This document shows positions 33,203-40,825 of a DNA stretch of 64,000 bases, piece by piece. How positions within the stretch are numbered: the stretch's first letter is position 1; each line of letters begins with the position of its first letter. A model generated the notes under the pieces. It searched no databases, had not been told where the DNA came from, and was given only the letters and a program-made list of their open reading frames with translations. Source of the stretch: Chitinophagales bacterium (GTDB lineage: Bacteria > Bacteroidota > Bacteroidia > Chitinophagales > Chitinophagaceae); assembly GCA_020636495.1 (NCBI GenBank), contig JACJXQ010000008.1:682001-746000 (forward strand), given 5' to 3'. The translations under genes were made by a program, and so were the position numbers.

Positions 33203-33925
33203 TTATAATTCTTCAAGTCTATAGTTTGGCATTTCATCATAAGTTCTTCCATTAAGGATCCTGCCAGCTTTTTTCTTGTTAGTACCACCCCATTGTTTAA
33301 AGAAAAATGCGACCCCTGCATTTTCGCATTGTTGTTGGATATCTAATGCCCAGTCGGGATCCATAGTGCGCGGCTTACGACCACTTTCACCACCAACAAT
33401 TACCCAGTCTATGTTGTTTAGATTTATGTTTTCAAGAGGTCCTATAAGAGGCTCACAGGATAGAAACTTTACCCTTGCATTAGTTTGCCTTAAGTAGTCT
33501 ATACGTTCAATTACTCTGTTGTCTTCTACAGAGACACCCATCCAAATATTATGTGTCCACTTTAGCTCTGTATGTAATTCTAAAAGACGTTCAGCTCGTT
33601 TGGTTAATACTTGGAAAACATGCTGTGGGTTTTCATTCATTACCTGAAATACCCTTTTAATAAATGATAGTGGTATTTGGGGATGGAATAAATCACTCAT
33701 AGAGTTAACGAAAACAATTTTGGGTTGTTTCCATGTATAGGGTGTTTTAAGGGTGTCTGGATGAGTACGGACTTTAAAAGCATCTTTATATTTCTCAACT
33801 CCCATTGCTTGCAAACGTTTGGACATTACTTCTGCATAGCAATATTTGCACCCTGCTGAAATTTTTGTACACCCTGTTGTAGGGTTCCAGGTCATTTCGG
33901 TCCATTCTATGCTGCTCTGTGCCAT
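33203..33925 (-). CDS. Three-Cys-motif protein, phage Gp37/Gp68 family (DUF5131), radical-SAM-like
   Basis: The 240-residue protein matches the Gp37/Gp68 family seen in phages and accessory regions. The N-terminus SSIEWTEMTWNPTTGCTKIS contains Cys19, Cys26 and Cys29 (CX6CX2C), a radical-SAM-like [4Fe-4S] site. Later segments are IVFVNSMSDLFHPQIPLSFI, FQVLTKRAERL, WMGVSVEDNRVIERIDYLR, FLSCEPLIGPL and WVIVGGESGRKPRTMDPDW, all typical. The reaction is not known to me. Its ATG follows the stop of the upstream tcmP-type gene with no base between, so the two are coupled. The gene is more AT-rich than its chromosomal neighbours, suggesting transfer. Confidence 0.88.
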   Translation of the reverse strand: MAQSSIEWTEMTWNPTTGCTKISAGCKYCYAEVMSKRLQAMGVEKYKDAFKVRTHPDTLKTPYTWKQPKIVFVNSMSDLFHPQIPLSFIKRVFQVMNENPQHVFQVLTKRAERLLELHTELKWTHNIWMGVSVEDNRVIERIDYLRQTNARVKFLSCEPLIGPLENINLNNIDWVIVGGESGRKPRTMDPDWALDIQQQCENAGVAFFFKQWGGTNKKKAGRILNGRTYDEMPNYRLEEL

Positions 33926-35011
33926 TTATTTGATTTCAATTTTATGAATTTCCTCTCTATGAAGATTGCTCGAAATTAGTTTAAATCTGTATTCTATTTT
34001 ATTACTTGATTTCAAGCGTTTTAAAATTACGTTTGCATCTTTAAGTAAAAAACCTTCAGTTAAGGTAAACAAGTATACAGACCTATTCGTATTTAAAGAA
34101 CCATTGATTATTTTATCTTCTAATGTTTTTTCAAATACTTGTCTCTTATTTGGAACGTTTAAGTGAGGGAACATGGTAGGGGCATGTTCATTTATTTTTT
34201 CGTTGTCTATGTCAAAGTTAGCTTCTCCTCTTAAAGTGTCATTTTTCCAAGCAACATTTAGAAATTTTTCTATTCCTAAAGTGTGATTACTCCCAAATAT
34301 TAATCCATATATGTTTGAACCTTTTTTTATTGAAAATGGGGCCAAATAGTATTCTTTATTCTCCGGTATTAAAGACTTATAAAAATCTAGCACTTTTCTG
34401 TGTACATCAAAGTAGTTTGCTTGTTTTATGTCATTGCTCAGAGTTGGAAAATACTTCTTAAACTCAGGAGTTTCTGCAAATCTTTTAAAATACGAAGACG
34501 AGATGTAAAATAGCATATCTGTCTTACGTAAGTTTATTAGTTGTTTAAAAACCTCTTCCGTAATTTCTTTAATACCATTTTGGTCTAGAAAAATGAAGTT
34601 TGCTGAATATTTCATGCTTTCGGAATACTCGTCAAATACATTCTTAAATTCATCACAACGTTTTTCTACATGGTAATTGCCACTTGTCTCAAATTCATCA
34701 ACATGTCTTTTAAGTTTTTCAAATGAATTTGGGTCTTTCTCATTGAACAAGACTTTTAAATCAATTCCATTTTTGTCAATGTATTGATTTAAACTGTTAA
34801 TAACACTTAAGGCAATTAGCGGACTACCAAGATATCCTGTAATATCACACCCTTCGCCCGCAAAAAAGTCAAATACCTGTACATTTTTCCAATACACCTT
34901 TTGAGGAGCAATAAATACAGGTAGCCATTCTTCAAAATACTGTTTATAAAGTTGCAGTTTTGATTTCGTTCCCTCATCGAAAGGTTCACTAAAAATACTC
35001 TTTACTGCCAT
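33926..35011 (-). CDS. tcmP: Three-Cys-motif partner protein (TcmP)
   Basis: The 361-residue protein fits the TcmP family, defined by its co-occurrence with three-Cys-motif proteins. The early motif VFDFFAGEGCDITGYLGSPL resembles the glycine-rich loop of class I methyltransferases. ANFIFLDQNGIKEITEEVFK follows, and then a long variable C-terminal half. A nucleic-acid or nucleotide modifying role is inference. It is the first gene of a two-gene operon. Two sampled 60-base lines of this gene (34201, 34681) count 35% and 30% G+C against 57% in a line of mreB (37081), so recent acquisition is likely. Confidence 0.85.
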   Translation of the reverse strand: MAVKSIFSEPFDEGTKSKLQLYKQYFEEWLPVFIAPQKVYWKNVQVFDFFAGEGCDITGYLGSPLIALSVINSLNQYIDKNGIDLKVLFNEKDPNSFEKLKRHVDEFETSGNYHVEKRCDEFKNVFDEYSESMKYSANFIFLDQNGIKEITEEVFKQLINLRKTDMLFYISSSYFKRFAETPEFKKYFPTLSNDIKQANYFDVHRKVLDFYKSLIPENKEYYLAPFSIKKGSNIYGLIFGSNHTLGIEKFLNVAWKNDTLRGEANFDIDNEKINEHAPTMFPHLNVPNKRQVFEKTLEDKIINGSLNTNRSVYLFTLTEGFLLKDANVILKRLKSSNKIEYRFKLISSNLHREEIHKIEIK

Positions 35012-35031
35012 CGGAAATAGTTTAGGTTAAA

Positions 35032-35060
35032 CAAATGTACAATAATGTATCTTGTGTACA
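35032..35060 (-). promoter_or_regulatory. Promoter -7 box and TGTACA pair upstream of tcmP
   Basis: The minus strand has TACATTTG (35032-35039), an exact TAnnTTTG, 21 bases before the tcmP ATG. Two palindromic TGTACA hexamers lie at 35036-35041 and 35055-35060, 19 bases apart; the first overlaps the -7 box, so a repressor site is possible. No clear -33 element. Confidence 0.45.
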
Positions 35061-35094
35061 TTCTCAGAACAAAGTACTTTACTTGAGGAAAAAT

Positions 35095-35127
35095 AAAAAC
35101 GGGAAAAACACCCTGCCATTTGGCAGG
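35095..35127 (-). terminator. Intrinsic terminator of the mreBCD operon
   Basis: On the minus strand CCTGCC-AAAT-GGCAGG is followed by GTGTTTTTCC. It lies about 165 bases past the mreD stop and insulates the tcmP island from mre transcription. Confidence 0.7.
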
Positions 35128-35240
35128 AGAATTTTGTATAATACGAGGGAGGAGATGTGAACCAGGCTGTGTCTAAGTGCTCAGGGGATTATTTCATTCA
35201 AAATATCTTTTCAATTGCTTCAATGAGTGTTGCACAGTTA

Positions 35241-35274
35241 TCACGTCGCTCATGCTTCGCTCCTCATAATGACG
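35241..35274. repeat. Possible dispersed GAGGAGCGAAGC-type intergenic repeat
   Basis: The minus strand reads CGTCATTATGAGGAGCGAAG followed by CATGAGCGACG. The ends CGTC/GACG are inverted. The core resembles the GAGGAGCGAAGC element scattered between genes of many bacteria. Only one copy was seen here, so the assignment rests on resemblance. Confidence 0.4.
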
Positions 35275-35292
35275 GCAATGATTGGGGAATGA

Positions 35293-35853
35293 CTAAATGA
35301 TCCGCTGCGACTTACCTGCGCCTGCCTGGCGGGTAAAGAGCAATACATACACCAGTATGAGTAGTACGGATGTAATGCTGGATGCTAATATCTTCAGCAT
35401 CAGGTAGCCAATGTTCTGCATGCTCCACAGCTCAATAATGAAGAAGGCAGTGTGGTGCATCACAATGAGGAAGGATACATAAACCACGAAAGGCAGCCAG
35501 CCCATGTTCTTTACCGATGGTGTCTGCCCGGTATATTCGGTCAGGTTTTTGGGCATCAGTGCATTCAGCACGTTGATGCGGAAGTAGGCTATGAGCACGG
35601 TAGCAAAAGCATGCATGCCCGCGGTGTTCATAAATGCGTCTACACTCAGACCGCATACAAAGCCTGCTAATAGCATTACTGCCACGGGTGTTTCAAAAGG
35701 CAGCAACAGCAGGAACAAAGGATACAGGAATGGTATAAAAATAGGGAAGCCGGTAGGTTGCGCCCACCATTGCAGTGTAACCTTATTTAGTATCAGCACC
35801 TGTATAAGCAGGATAACGCAGAAACGGATGATATTTTTTATCAGTACACTCAT
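35293..35853 (-). CDS. mreD: Rod shape-determining protein MreD
   Basis: This 186-residue membrane protein has five to six hydrophobic helices (IIRFCVILLIQVLILNKV; FIPFLYPLFLLLLPFETP; GLSVDAFMNTAGMHAFATVL), the MreD pattern. It acts in the elongasome, guiding peptidoglycan synthesis along the cell side. Its start overlaps the mreC end by 4 bases. It is the last gene of mreB-mreC-mreD. Confidence 0.92.
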   Translation of the reverse strand: MSVLIKNIIRFCVILLIQVLILNKVTLQWWAQPTGFPIFIPFLYPLFLLLLPFETPVAVMLLAGFVCGLSVDAFMNTAGMHAFATVLIAYFRINVLNALMPKNLTEYTGQTPSVKNMGWLPFVVYVSFLIVMHHTAFFIIELWSMQNIGYLMLKILASSITSVLLILVYVLLFTRQAGAGKSQRII

Positions 35854-36704
35854 TCTTTGCCTGTTGCTGATTGTTCAAGTTGACGGCGTTCCGGTGCCAT
35901 TTTATTCTCTACCACATACACATATTGCAGCCTGCGGAAGTTAGTAGTTGGTTTCAGGTATAATATCTGCAGGTTCTTACTTTTTACCAGTGCGGTTTTA
36001 TATACAATGCCAATGTTCACACCACCGGGGAAGAACGAATATTCAGTAGTGAATACCGTATCTCCTTTCGACACTTTTATCTGGTTGGGTACATCCTTCA
36101 TCAGCAGTTTGTCCGGTGTTTGTCCGTCCCACGATACATAACTAACAGTACCATCTTTCAGTCGTGCACTTACCTGTTGCTTTTTGCTGAGTACAGATAG
36201 TGCTGTTGAGAAGTGTGCTGATGTATTCACTATCCTGCCCACGATACCATTGGCCGATATAACGGCCATGTCTTTTCTTATTCCATCGTCCTCGCCCCTG
36301 TTCAGCGTAATGAAGTTATTTACAGAACCAACGGTATTGTTGATGACTTTTGCATAACGGTAATAGTAATCGGCATACTTGACCTTTGCCGAACTGTCAG
36401 GGTTGGGTATAGCATAGTTAGCAGATGAATCACGTAACACATCAATGCCGTCGTGTGCGGATAGTTGCCTGCGCAGCGCTTCATTTTCATGCACCAGGCT
36501 ATCGTTCATACTCTTCAGCGCGAAGTAGTAGGCCACATCATTTCGTTGCTGGTACATAGTACCCAGCAGCATGTTCGACGAGCTCATGATGTCGTTACCT
36601 TGTACTGTATCAGTACGTGCAATGAGTACGATGCATACTATCTCCAGTACCAGGAAAAGTATGAGATTGAAGAACCTCCGTATGAACAGAATAAAATTGC
36701 GCAC
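35850..36704 (-). CDS. mreC: Rod shape-determining protein MreC
   Basis: The 284-residue protein has one N-terminal membrane helix (LILFLVLEIVCIVLIARTDT). A periplasmic coiled coil follows (SLVHENEALRRQLSAHD), then the MreC beta domains (AKVINNTVGSVNNFITLNRG; DDGIRKDMAVISANGIVGRI; DTVFTTEYSFFPGGVNIGIV). MreC links MreB to PBP2/RodA in the periplasm. The start is GTG at 36704 (MRNFILFIRRFFN); no ATG fits better. It lies 78 bases after mreB. Confidence 0.95.
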   Translation of the reverse strand: MRNFILFIRRFFNLILFLVLEIVCIVLIARTDTVQGNDIMSSSNMLLGTMYQQRNDVAYYFALKSMNDSLVHENEALRRQLSAHDGIDVLRDSSANYAIPNPDSSAKVKYADYYYRYAKVINNTVGSVNNFITLNRGEDDGIRKDMAVISANGIVGRIVNTSAHFSTALSVLSKKQQVSARLKDGTVSYVSWDGQTPDKLLMKDVPNQIKVSKGDTVFTTEYSFFPGGVNIGIVYKTALVKSKNLQILYLKPTTNFRRLQYVYVVENKMAPERRQLEQSATGKE

Positions 36705-36782
36705 TGCTTATGCTGCTCTTAAGTATTTTAAGTTATGTGGTACAAGCAATCGGAAAAGTACCGTTTTGCTGCATACACTTAG

Positions 36783-37808
36783 TTATTTCATAAGGAAAGG
36801 CATCCTGGCGATATTCTTCAGTGCCATGCCCGTACCCCTTACCACGGCACGCAGCGGATCGTCTGCTACATGTACCGGTAATTTTATCTTTTGAGAGATA
36901 CGCTTATCCAGCCCCCTGAGCAAGGCGCCACCACCTGTCAGGTACAGGCCACGGCGGTATATATCCGCTGCCAGCTCGGGTGGTGTGCTTTCCAGTGCTT
37001 TCAGTATAGCTTCTTCTATTTTGAAAATAGATTTATCCAGCGCCTCGGCCACTTCCTGGTACGATACCATGATCTGCTTAGGAATGCCCGTTACCAGGTC
37101 ACGTCCGTTTACTGCAATGTCATCGGGTGGCGTATCCAGCTCTTTAAGCGCAGAACCTACGTGTATCTTTATCTGCTCGGCCGTACGCTCACCTATCATC
37201 AAACTATGATAGCGGCGCATAGCCTCCATAATATCCGCGGTAAATTCATCACCCGCAATACGTATAGACTGGTCGCAAACAATACCGGCCAACGCTATCA
37301 CTGATATACCGGTAGTACCACCGCCTATATCTATGATCATGTTACCTGTAGGTTCTTCCACGTCTATACCGATACCCAGCGCAGCGGCCATCGGCTCATG
37401 TATCATATATACCTCTTTGGCGCCTGCCTGCTCGGCAGAGTCGCGTACGGCACGTTTCTCTACTTCGGTAATGCTGGAGGGGATACATATCACCATTTTC
37501 CAGCTGGGAGGAAACCAGGGTTTCTTTTTAGGGTGCACCAGTTTGATCATCTCGCGCAGCATACCCTCGGCCGCGTTAAAGTCGGCTATCACACCATCCT
37601 TAAGCGGGCGGATGGTCTTCAGGTTCTCGTGCGTCTTCTCGTGCATCATCATCGCCTTTTTACCCACCGCTACTATTTTATTAGATTGACGGTCGATAGC
37701 AACAATAGATGGCTCATCAACAACTACCTGGTCATTATGTATCACCAACGTATTGGCCGTACCCAGGTCGATAGCTATCTCCTGGGTCAAAAAATTAAAC
37801 AATCCCAT
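36783..37808 (-). CDS. mreB: Rod shape-determining protein MreB
   Basis: This 341-residue actin homologue carries the phosphate-1 loop AIDLGTANTLVIHNDQVVV. It also has VHPKKKPWFPPSWKMVICIP, MIIDIGGGTTGISVIALAGI and the adenosine motif LTGGGALLRGLDKRISQ. It polymerises under the membrane and positions cell-wall synthesis, so a rod or filament shape is expected at least at some stage. It is the first gene of the mreBCD operon; a -7 box TATTTTTG lies at 37908-37915. Confidence 0.97.
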   Translation of the reverse strand: MGLFNFLTQEIAIDLGTANTLVIHNDQVVVDEPSIVAIDRQSNKIVAVGKKAMMMHEKTHENLKTIRPLKDGVIADFNAAEGMLREMIKLVHPKKKPWFPPSWKMVICIPSSITEVEKRAVRDSAEQAGAKEVYMIHEPMAAALGIGIDVEEPTGNMIIDIGGGTTGISVIALAGIVCDQSIRIAGDEFTADIMEAMRRYHSLMIGERTAEQIKIHVGSALKELDTPPDDIAVNGRDLVTGIPKQIMVSYQEVAEALDKSIFKIEEAILKALESTPPELAADIYRRGLYLTGGGALLRGLDKRISQKIKLPVHVADDPLRAVVRGTGMALKNIARMPFLMK

Positions 37809-37907
37809 ATAGAGGGTATATATAAATAATTTAAACTATGTTTCTGTCCTGACAGTGAAAACTACGGTTTTTTACCTGAAAAACACGAAAAAATGCACTG
37901 TTCAAGG

Positions 37908-37915
37908 CAAAAATA
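37908..37915 (-). promoter_or_regulatory. -7 box (TATTTTTG) of mreBCD
   Basis: Exact TAnnTTTG on the minus strand, about 100 bases before the mreB ATG, giving a leader of roughly 90 bases. A T-rich stretch takes the -33 position. Confidence 0.5.
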
Positions 37916-38020
37916 GGACTTTTGCAACCGAAAAGTAAATAAAGTAAAAAACTATATGAGCCTCGTCTAATGTTATCTCATTATTAATTCCCGGTTACAC
38001 TCAAAAAAATTAGCACAGAT

Positions 38021-38050
38021 TTTGCATAGAGTAATACTATAGTAAAATTG
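38021..38050 (+). promoter_or_regulatory. Promoter of the LVIVD lipoprotein pair
   Basis: TTTG at 38021-38024, 18 bases, then TAAAATTG (7 of 8 to TAnnTTTG) at 38043-38050. The ATG follows at 38074. Confidence 0.5.
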
Positions 38051-38073
38051 AAATCATATTAAAAACCCTTTTT

Positions 38074-38643
38074 ATGAATAAAACACCCCGTTTATTGAGC
38101 TGGTTAGTGATCCCGCTCGTGTTATCAGCATCTTCATGCGACCCGTTTGGAAATAGTCATACGCAAGTTGTAGAACCAATTCCGCAAGTCGGCAAAGTAG
38201 AAGGCTGGGCTCCTGTTTATGCAGCAGATGATGTGGCAGGCACTATTGCATCAAAAGACCCGCAGGCAATTGAGAAAGGTGGTAAGATATATGTGAGAGG
38301 ACATATGCTGTACCAGGTAGAAGTAGGCAAAGGTATCCATGTGATAGATATCCAGGATGGCAATAATCCTCAAAAAGTGAAATTTATACAAGTAACGGGT
38401 GCGCAGGAAATGGCCGTGATGGACAATAACCTGTACACCAATAACGTGAATGATCTTGTTGTGCTGAACATCAGTGACATCAACAACGTGCAGGTAATAG
38501 ACCGCGTGTCGGGCGTGTTTCATTTAGTAGATCCTACTCTGCCGCCTGTTGCCGGATACTTTGAATGCGTAGACGCATCAAAAGGTGTTGTAGTAGGTTG
38601 GGAACCCAAAACATTAAATAACCCTGTTTGCAGGAGAAATTAA
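38074..38643 (+). CDS. Lipoprotein with LVIVD-type repeats
   Basis: The 189-residue product has a lipoprotein signal ending in LSASSC. It is followed by repeated units of the kind YQVEVGKGIHVIDIQDGNNP and LYTNNVNDLVVLNISDINN, the LVIVD beta-propeller repeat found in Bacteroidota surface proteins. Only about three repeats are present, so the propeller may be incomplete or completed by the next protein. The role is unknown, probably on the outer membrane. A second LVIVD lipoprotein starts 21 bases downstream, suggesting a pair that works together. Confidence 0.75.
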   Translation: MNKTPRLLSWLVIPLVLSASSCDPFGNSHTQVVEPIPQVGKVEGWAPVYAADDVAGTIASKDPQAIEKGGKIYVRGHMLYQVEVGKGIHVIDIQDGNNPQKVKFIQVTGAQEMAVMDNNLYTNNVNDLVVLNISDINNVQVIDRVSGVFHLVDPTLPPVAGYFECVDASKGVVVGWEPKTLNNPVCRRN

Positions 38644-38664
38644 AACCACAAAAAAACAACGATC

Positions 38665-39435
38665 ATGAAGTCTTTTAAATATATACTTTTTGTAGCTCTT
38701 ATAGCATTTATCAGTTCCTGCGATAAAGCATCCAATTCGGTTGGTTCATCTACTTCTGAACCTGCATCCGTAGATAATGGTGGCTCAGGTAAAGGGGGCT
38801 CGTTAGCGAGGTTTACCATTGCACAAGGTTACCTGTATGTGGTTGACGACCTGAAACTACATGCTTATTCCTTAGCTAATCCGGCATCGCCTAAATTGAC
38901 CAGTACACAGATACTGGGCGAGGATATAGAAACTATTTACAGCTATAAGGATAAACTGTTCATCGGTTCTCAGAATGCCATGTATGTTTATTCAATAGCT
39001 GACGCATCCAAGCCAACCAAACTGGGTATTGCCAGCCACGTACGTGCCTGCGATCCCGTGGTGGCCAACGATACGATAGCATATGTGACTGTACGTAGCG
39101 GAACCACGTGTGGTGGTACGCAAAACGCATTGTATGTATATGACGTGCAACATGTACTGAACCCGGTAGAAAGGAATGTTGTGCCATTAGAGAGCCCGTG
39201 GGGGCTGGGTATGGTTGGTAAAACTCTGTATGTATGTAACGGTAGCAACGGGCTGAGCCTCTATGATATATCACAACCCTACTATCCTACGTTGAAACAA
39301 AAATACTTTGACGATACTTATTATGACGTAATACCCTACAATAATATGCTGATATGCATGGTGCAGGGCGGTATGTTATTATATGAGTTAAAGCCAGACG
39401 GGCAGATAGTGAAACTGGCCAAGATAAGCGGATAA
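38665..39435 (+). CDS. Lipoprotein with LVIVD-type repeats
   Basis: This 256-residue product has a lipoprotein signal (MKSFKYILFVALIAFISSC) and a Ser/Gly-rich linker. LVIVD-like repeats follow: GYLYVVDDLKLHAYSLANPA, KLFIGSQNAMYVYSIADASK, NALYVYDVQHVLNPVE and LYVCNGSNGLSLYDISQPYY. It is the partner of the upstream lipoprotein and shares its repeat type. No enzymatic motif is seen. A very strong terminator follows. Confidence 0.78.
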   Translation: MKSFKYILFVALIAFISSCDKASNSVGSSTSEPASVDNGGSGKGGSLARFTIAQGYLYVVDDLKLHAYSLANPASPKLTSTQILGEDIETIYSYKDKLFIGSQNAMYVYSIADASKPTKLGIASHVRACDPVVANDTIAYVTVRSGTTCGGTQNALYVYDVQHVLNPVERNVVPLESPWGLGMVGKTLYVCNGSNGLSLYDISQPYYPTLKQKYFDDTYYDVIPYNNMLICMVQGGMLLYELKPDGQIVKLAKISG

Positions 39436-39455
39436 TGCAAAATGAATAATAGAAT

Positions 39456-39491
39456 AACGAAAAGCCCCTGCATTGGCAGGGGCTTTTCGTT
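39456..39491 (+). terminator. Intrinsic terminator after the LVIVD lipoprotein pair
   Basis: A perfect 16-bp stem (AACGAAAAGCCCCTGC and its complement) around the loop ATTG, with an internal TTTT run. Confidence 0.92.
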
Positions 39492-39561
39492 GTAAGACAT
39501 GACAAAACTCATTTTTTAGGATAACCTGATGACTCAACTTTGAAGCATTAAATCCATTATT

Positions 39562-39804
39562 ATGAGTATGAAAGAAACATTTGAAGTACACGGTGAGCAA
39601 TTAGTGAAAAAGATAAAAGAACTGATAGCTGAAGGTAATGTTCGCAAAGTGACAATAAAAGATCATGAAGGTAAAGAGTTGATGAGTTTCCCGCTTACCA
39701 TTGGTGTTGTGGGTGCTTTGCTGGCACCGATACTGGCAGCGGTAGGAGCACTGGCTGCCCTTGTAGGTGATTGTACCATTGCAGTAGAAAGAGAAGAAGA
39801 ATAA
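39562..39804 (+). CDS. DUF4342 protein
   Basis: This 80-residue protein matches DUF4342. An N-terminal helical part (FEVHGEQLVKKIKELIAEGN) is followed by VRKVTIKDHEGKELMSFPLT and a hydrophobic segment (IGVVGALLAPILAAVGALAA) that is probably a membrane helix, then an acidic tail. The function of the family is unknown. ATG 39562 or 39568 may be used. Hairpin terminators lie on both sides, so it is a single-gene unit. Confidence 0.8.
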   Translation: MSMKETFEVHGEQLVKKIKELIAEGNVRKVTIKDHEGKELMSFPLTIGVVGALLAPILAAVGALAALVGDCTIAVEREEE

Positions 39805-39831
39805 AAAAGCCGCTATGTAGCGGCTTTTTTT
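39803..39831. terminator. Bidirectional terminator
   Basis: AAAAAAGCCGCT-ATGT-AGCGGCTTTTTT, a perfect stem with A and T runs, between DUF4342 and the convergent lipoprotein gene. Confidence 0.92.
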
Positions 39832-39832
39832 A

Positions 39833-40723
39833 TTAATGTTCGTTTCTCAAAGTTCCTTCCAGCCGGTAGCTGGTTGTAACAGTGTTGCCAGAATCAACAT
39901 AAGTAGTAGTATATGTGATGTTGTAGCTGTTTTTCAAAAGGTCAACTTGTCCGGTTCCTTTTATCTTAAAGTCTTTATAATCACTTGTTACTGATCGCCC
40001 GCGTACCGTTTGTTCATCAATAGTGATGGCTCCTGTTCCGGGGTTAATTTTGAATTGTACTTCACCCGGCAATGACGATGAGTTTACACTGGTATATGAT
40101 TTTGCCGCATTTGAGCTTAAGCTCAATGGGATAGAATTGATGTAGAGCGATAGTTCAGGTATGTAGTATGGGTAACTGTAATATCGAATTGTAATATTGG
40201 TTGTATAATGATTAACAACACTTTCAGTTAAGACATCTGTGACTATAATTGTTTTTTCAATTAAACTGTAAAATCTATCGTAGCAAGCGCTGTCTGTTAT
40301 AGTATCTGAAACGATATTGACCGTATATTCTATTACTTCCTTGTTTGAAGTTTTGCAGGTGATTTTCAAAGGGTGTGGCCCTGGTTTCAGAAAGAAGCTT
40401 TCAACAATAATGTCTGTATTGTATGGTGCAAAACCGGATGCACTGCTTAGTTTTATGTTTGCCTTTGCCGGGGGCTCTGATAATGATAAGTCTACCTTCT
40501 GGCCTGAACCTGTTTTAGGTTTTATAGCAATGGTCAGAGAGCCGGTGCCCCATGAAGGAACGCTAAAGTCTCTCAACTCTGAAATAATAACACTTCTGGT
40601 ATCTATAGATGTGGTATCAATATATACAGTATCTGTGACGGGCGGTAAAATGGTACTTTGTTTTTTCTGGCATGAACCAAGAAATAATACTACCAGGCAT
40701 AAGGTTACGAGGATTTTTTTCAT
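39833..40723 (-). CDS. Lipoprotein, paralogue of the next one
   Basis: This 296-residue lipoprotein (signal MKKILVTLCLVVLFLGSC) shares with the gene at 40826 the sequence LPPVTDTVYID just after the signal. It also shares an Ig-like beta domain (SGQKVDLSLSEPPAKANIKL; YNTDIIVESFFLKPGPHPLK), a middle region with Tyr-rich strands and a C-terminal block (GAITIDEQTVRGRSVTSDYK; ITYTTTYVDSGNTVTTSYRL). The family is not recognised. The shared layout shows tandem duplication followed by strong divergence. Confidence 0.72.
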   Translation of the reverse strand: MKKILVTLCLVVLFLGSCQKKQSTILPPVTDTVYIDTTSIDTRSVIISELRDFSVPSWGTGSLTIAIKPKTGSGQKVDLSLSEPPAKANIKLSSASGFAPYNTDIIVESFFLKPGPHPLKITCKTSNKEVIEYTVNIVSDTITDSACYDRFYSLIEKTIIVTDVLTESVVNHYTTNITIRYYSYPYYIPELSLYINSIPLSLSSNAAKSYTSVNSSSLPGEVQFKINPGTGAITIDEQTVRGRSVTSDYKDFKIKGTGQVDLLKNSYNITYTTTYVDSGNTVTTSYRLEGTLRNEH

Positions 40724-40776
40724 AATATAAAGTTTGGTAAATGATAGATGAATACGTAATTAACTATACAATTTAT

Positions 40777-40808
40777 AAAAAACTCCCGTATTGAACGGGA
40801 GTTTTTTT
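40777..40808. terminator. Terminator between the paralogous lipoproteins
   Basis: AAAACTCCCGT-ATTGA-ACGGGAGTTTTTT, an 11-bp stem with A and T runs. It ends transcription from the gene at 41692, so the two paralogues are separate units. Confidence 0.88.
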
Positions 40809-40825
40809 AAATGTGATTAATAAAA

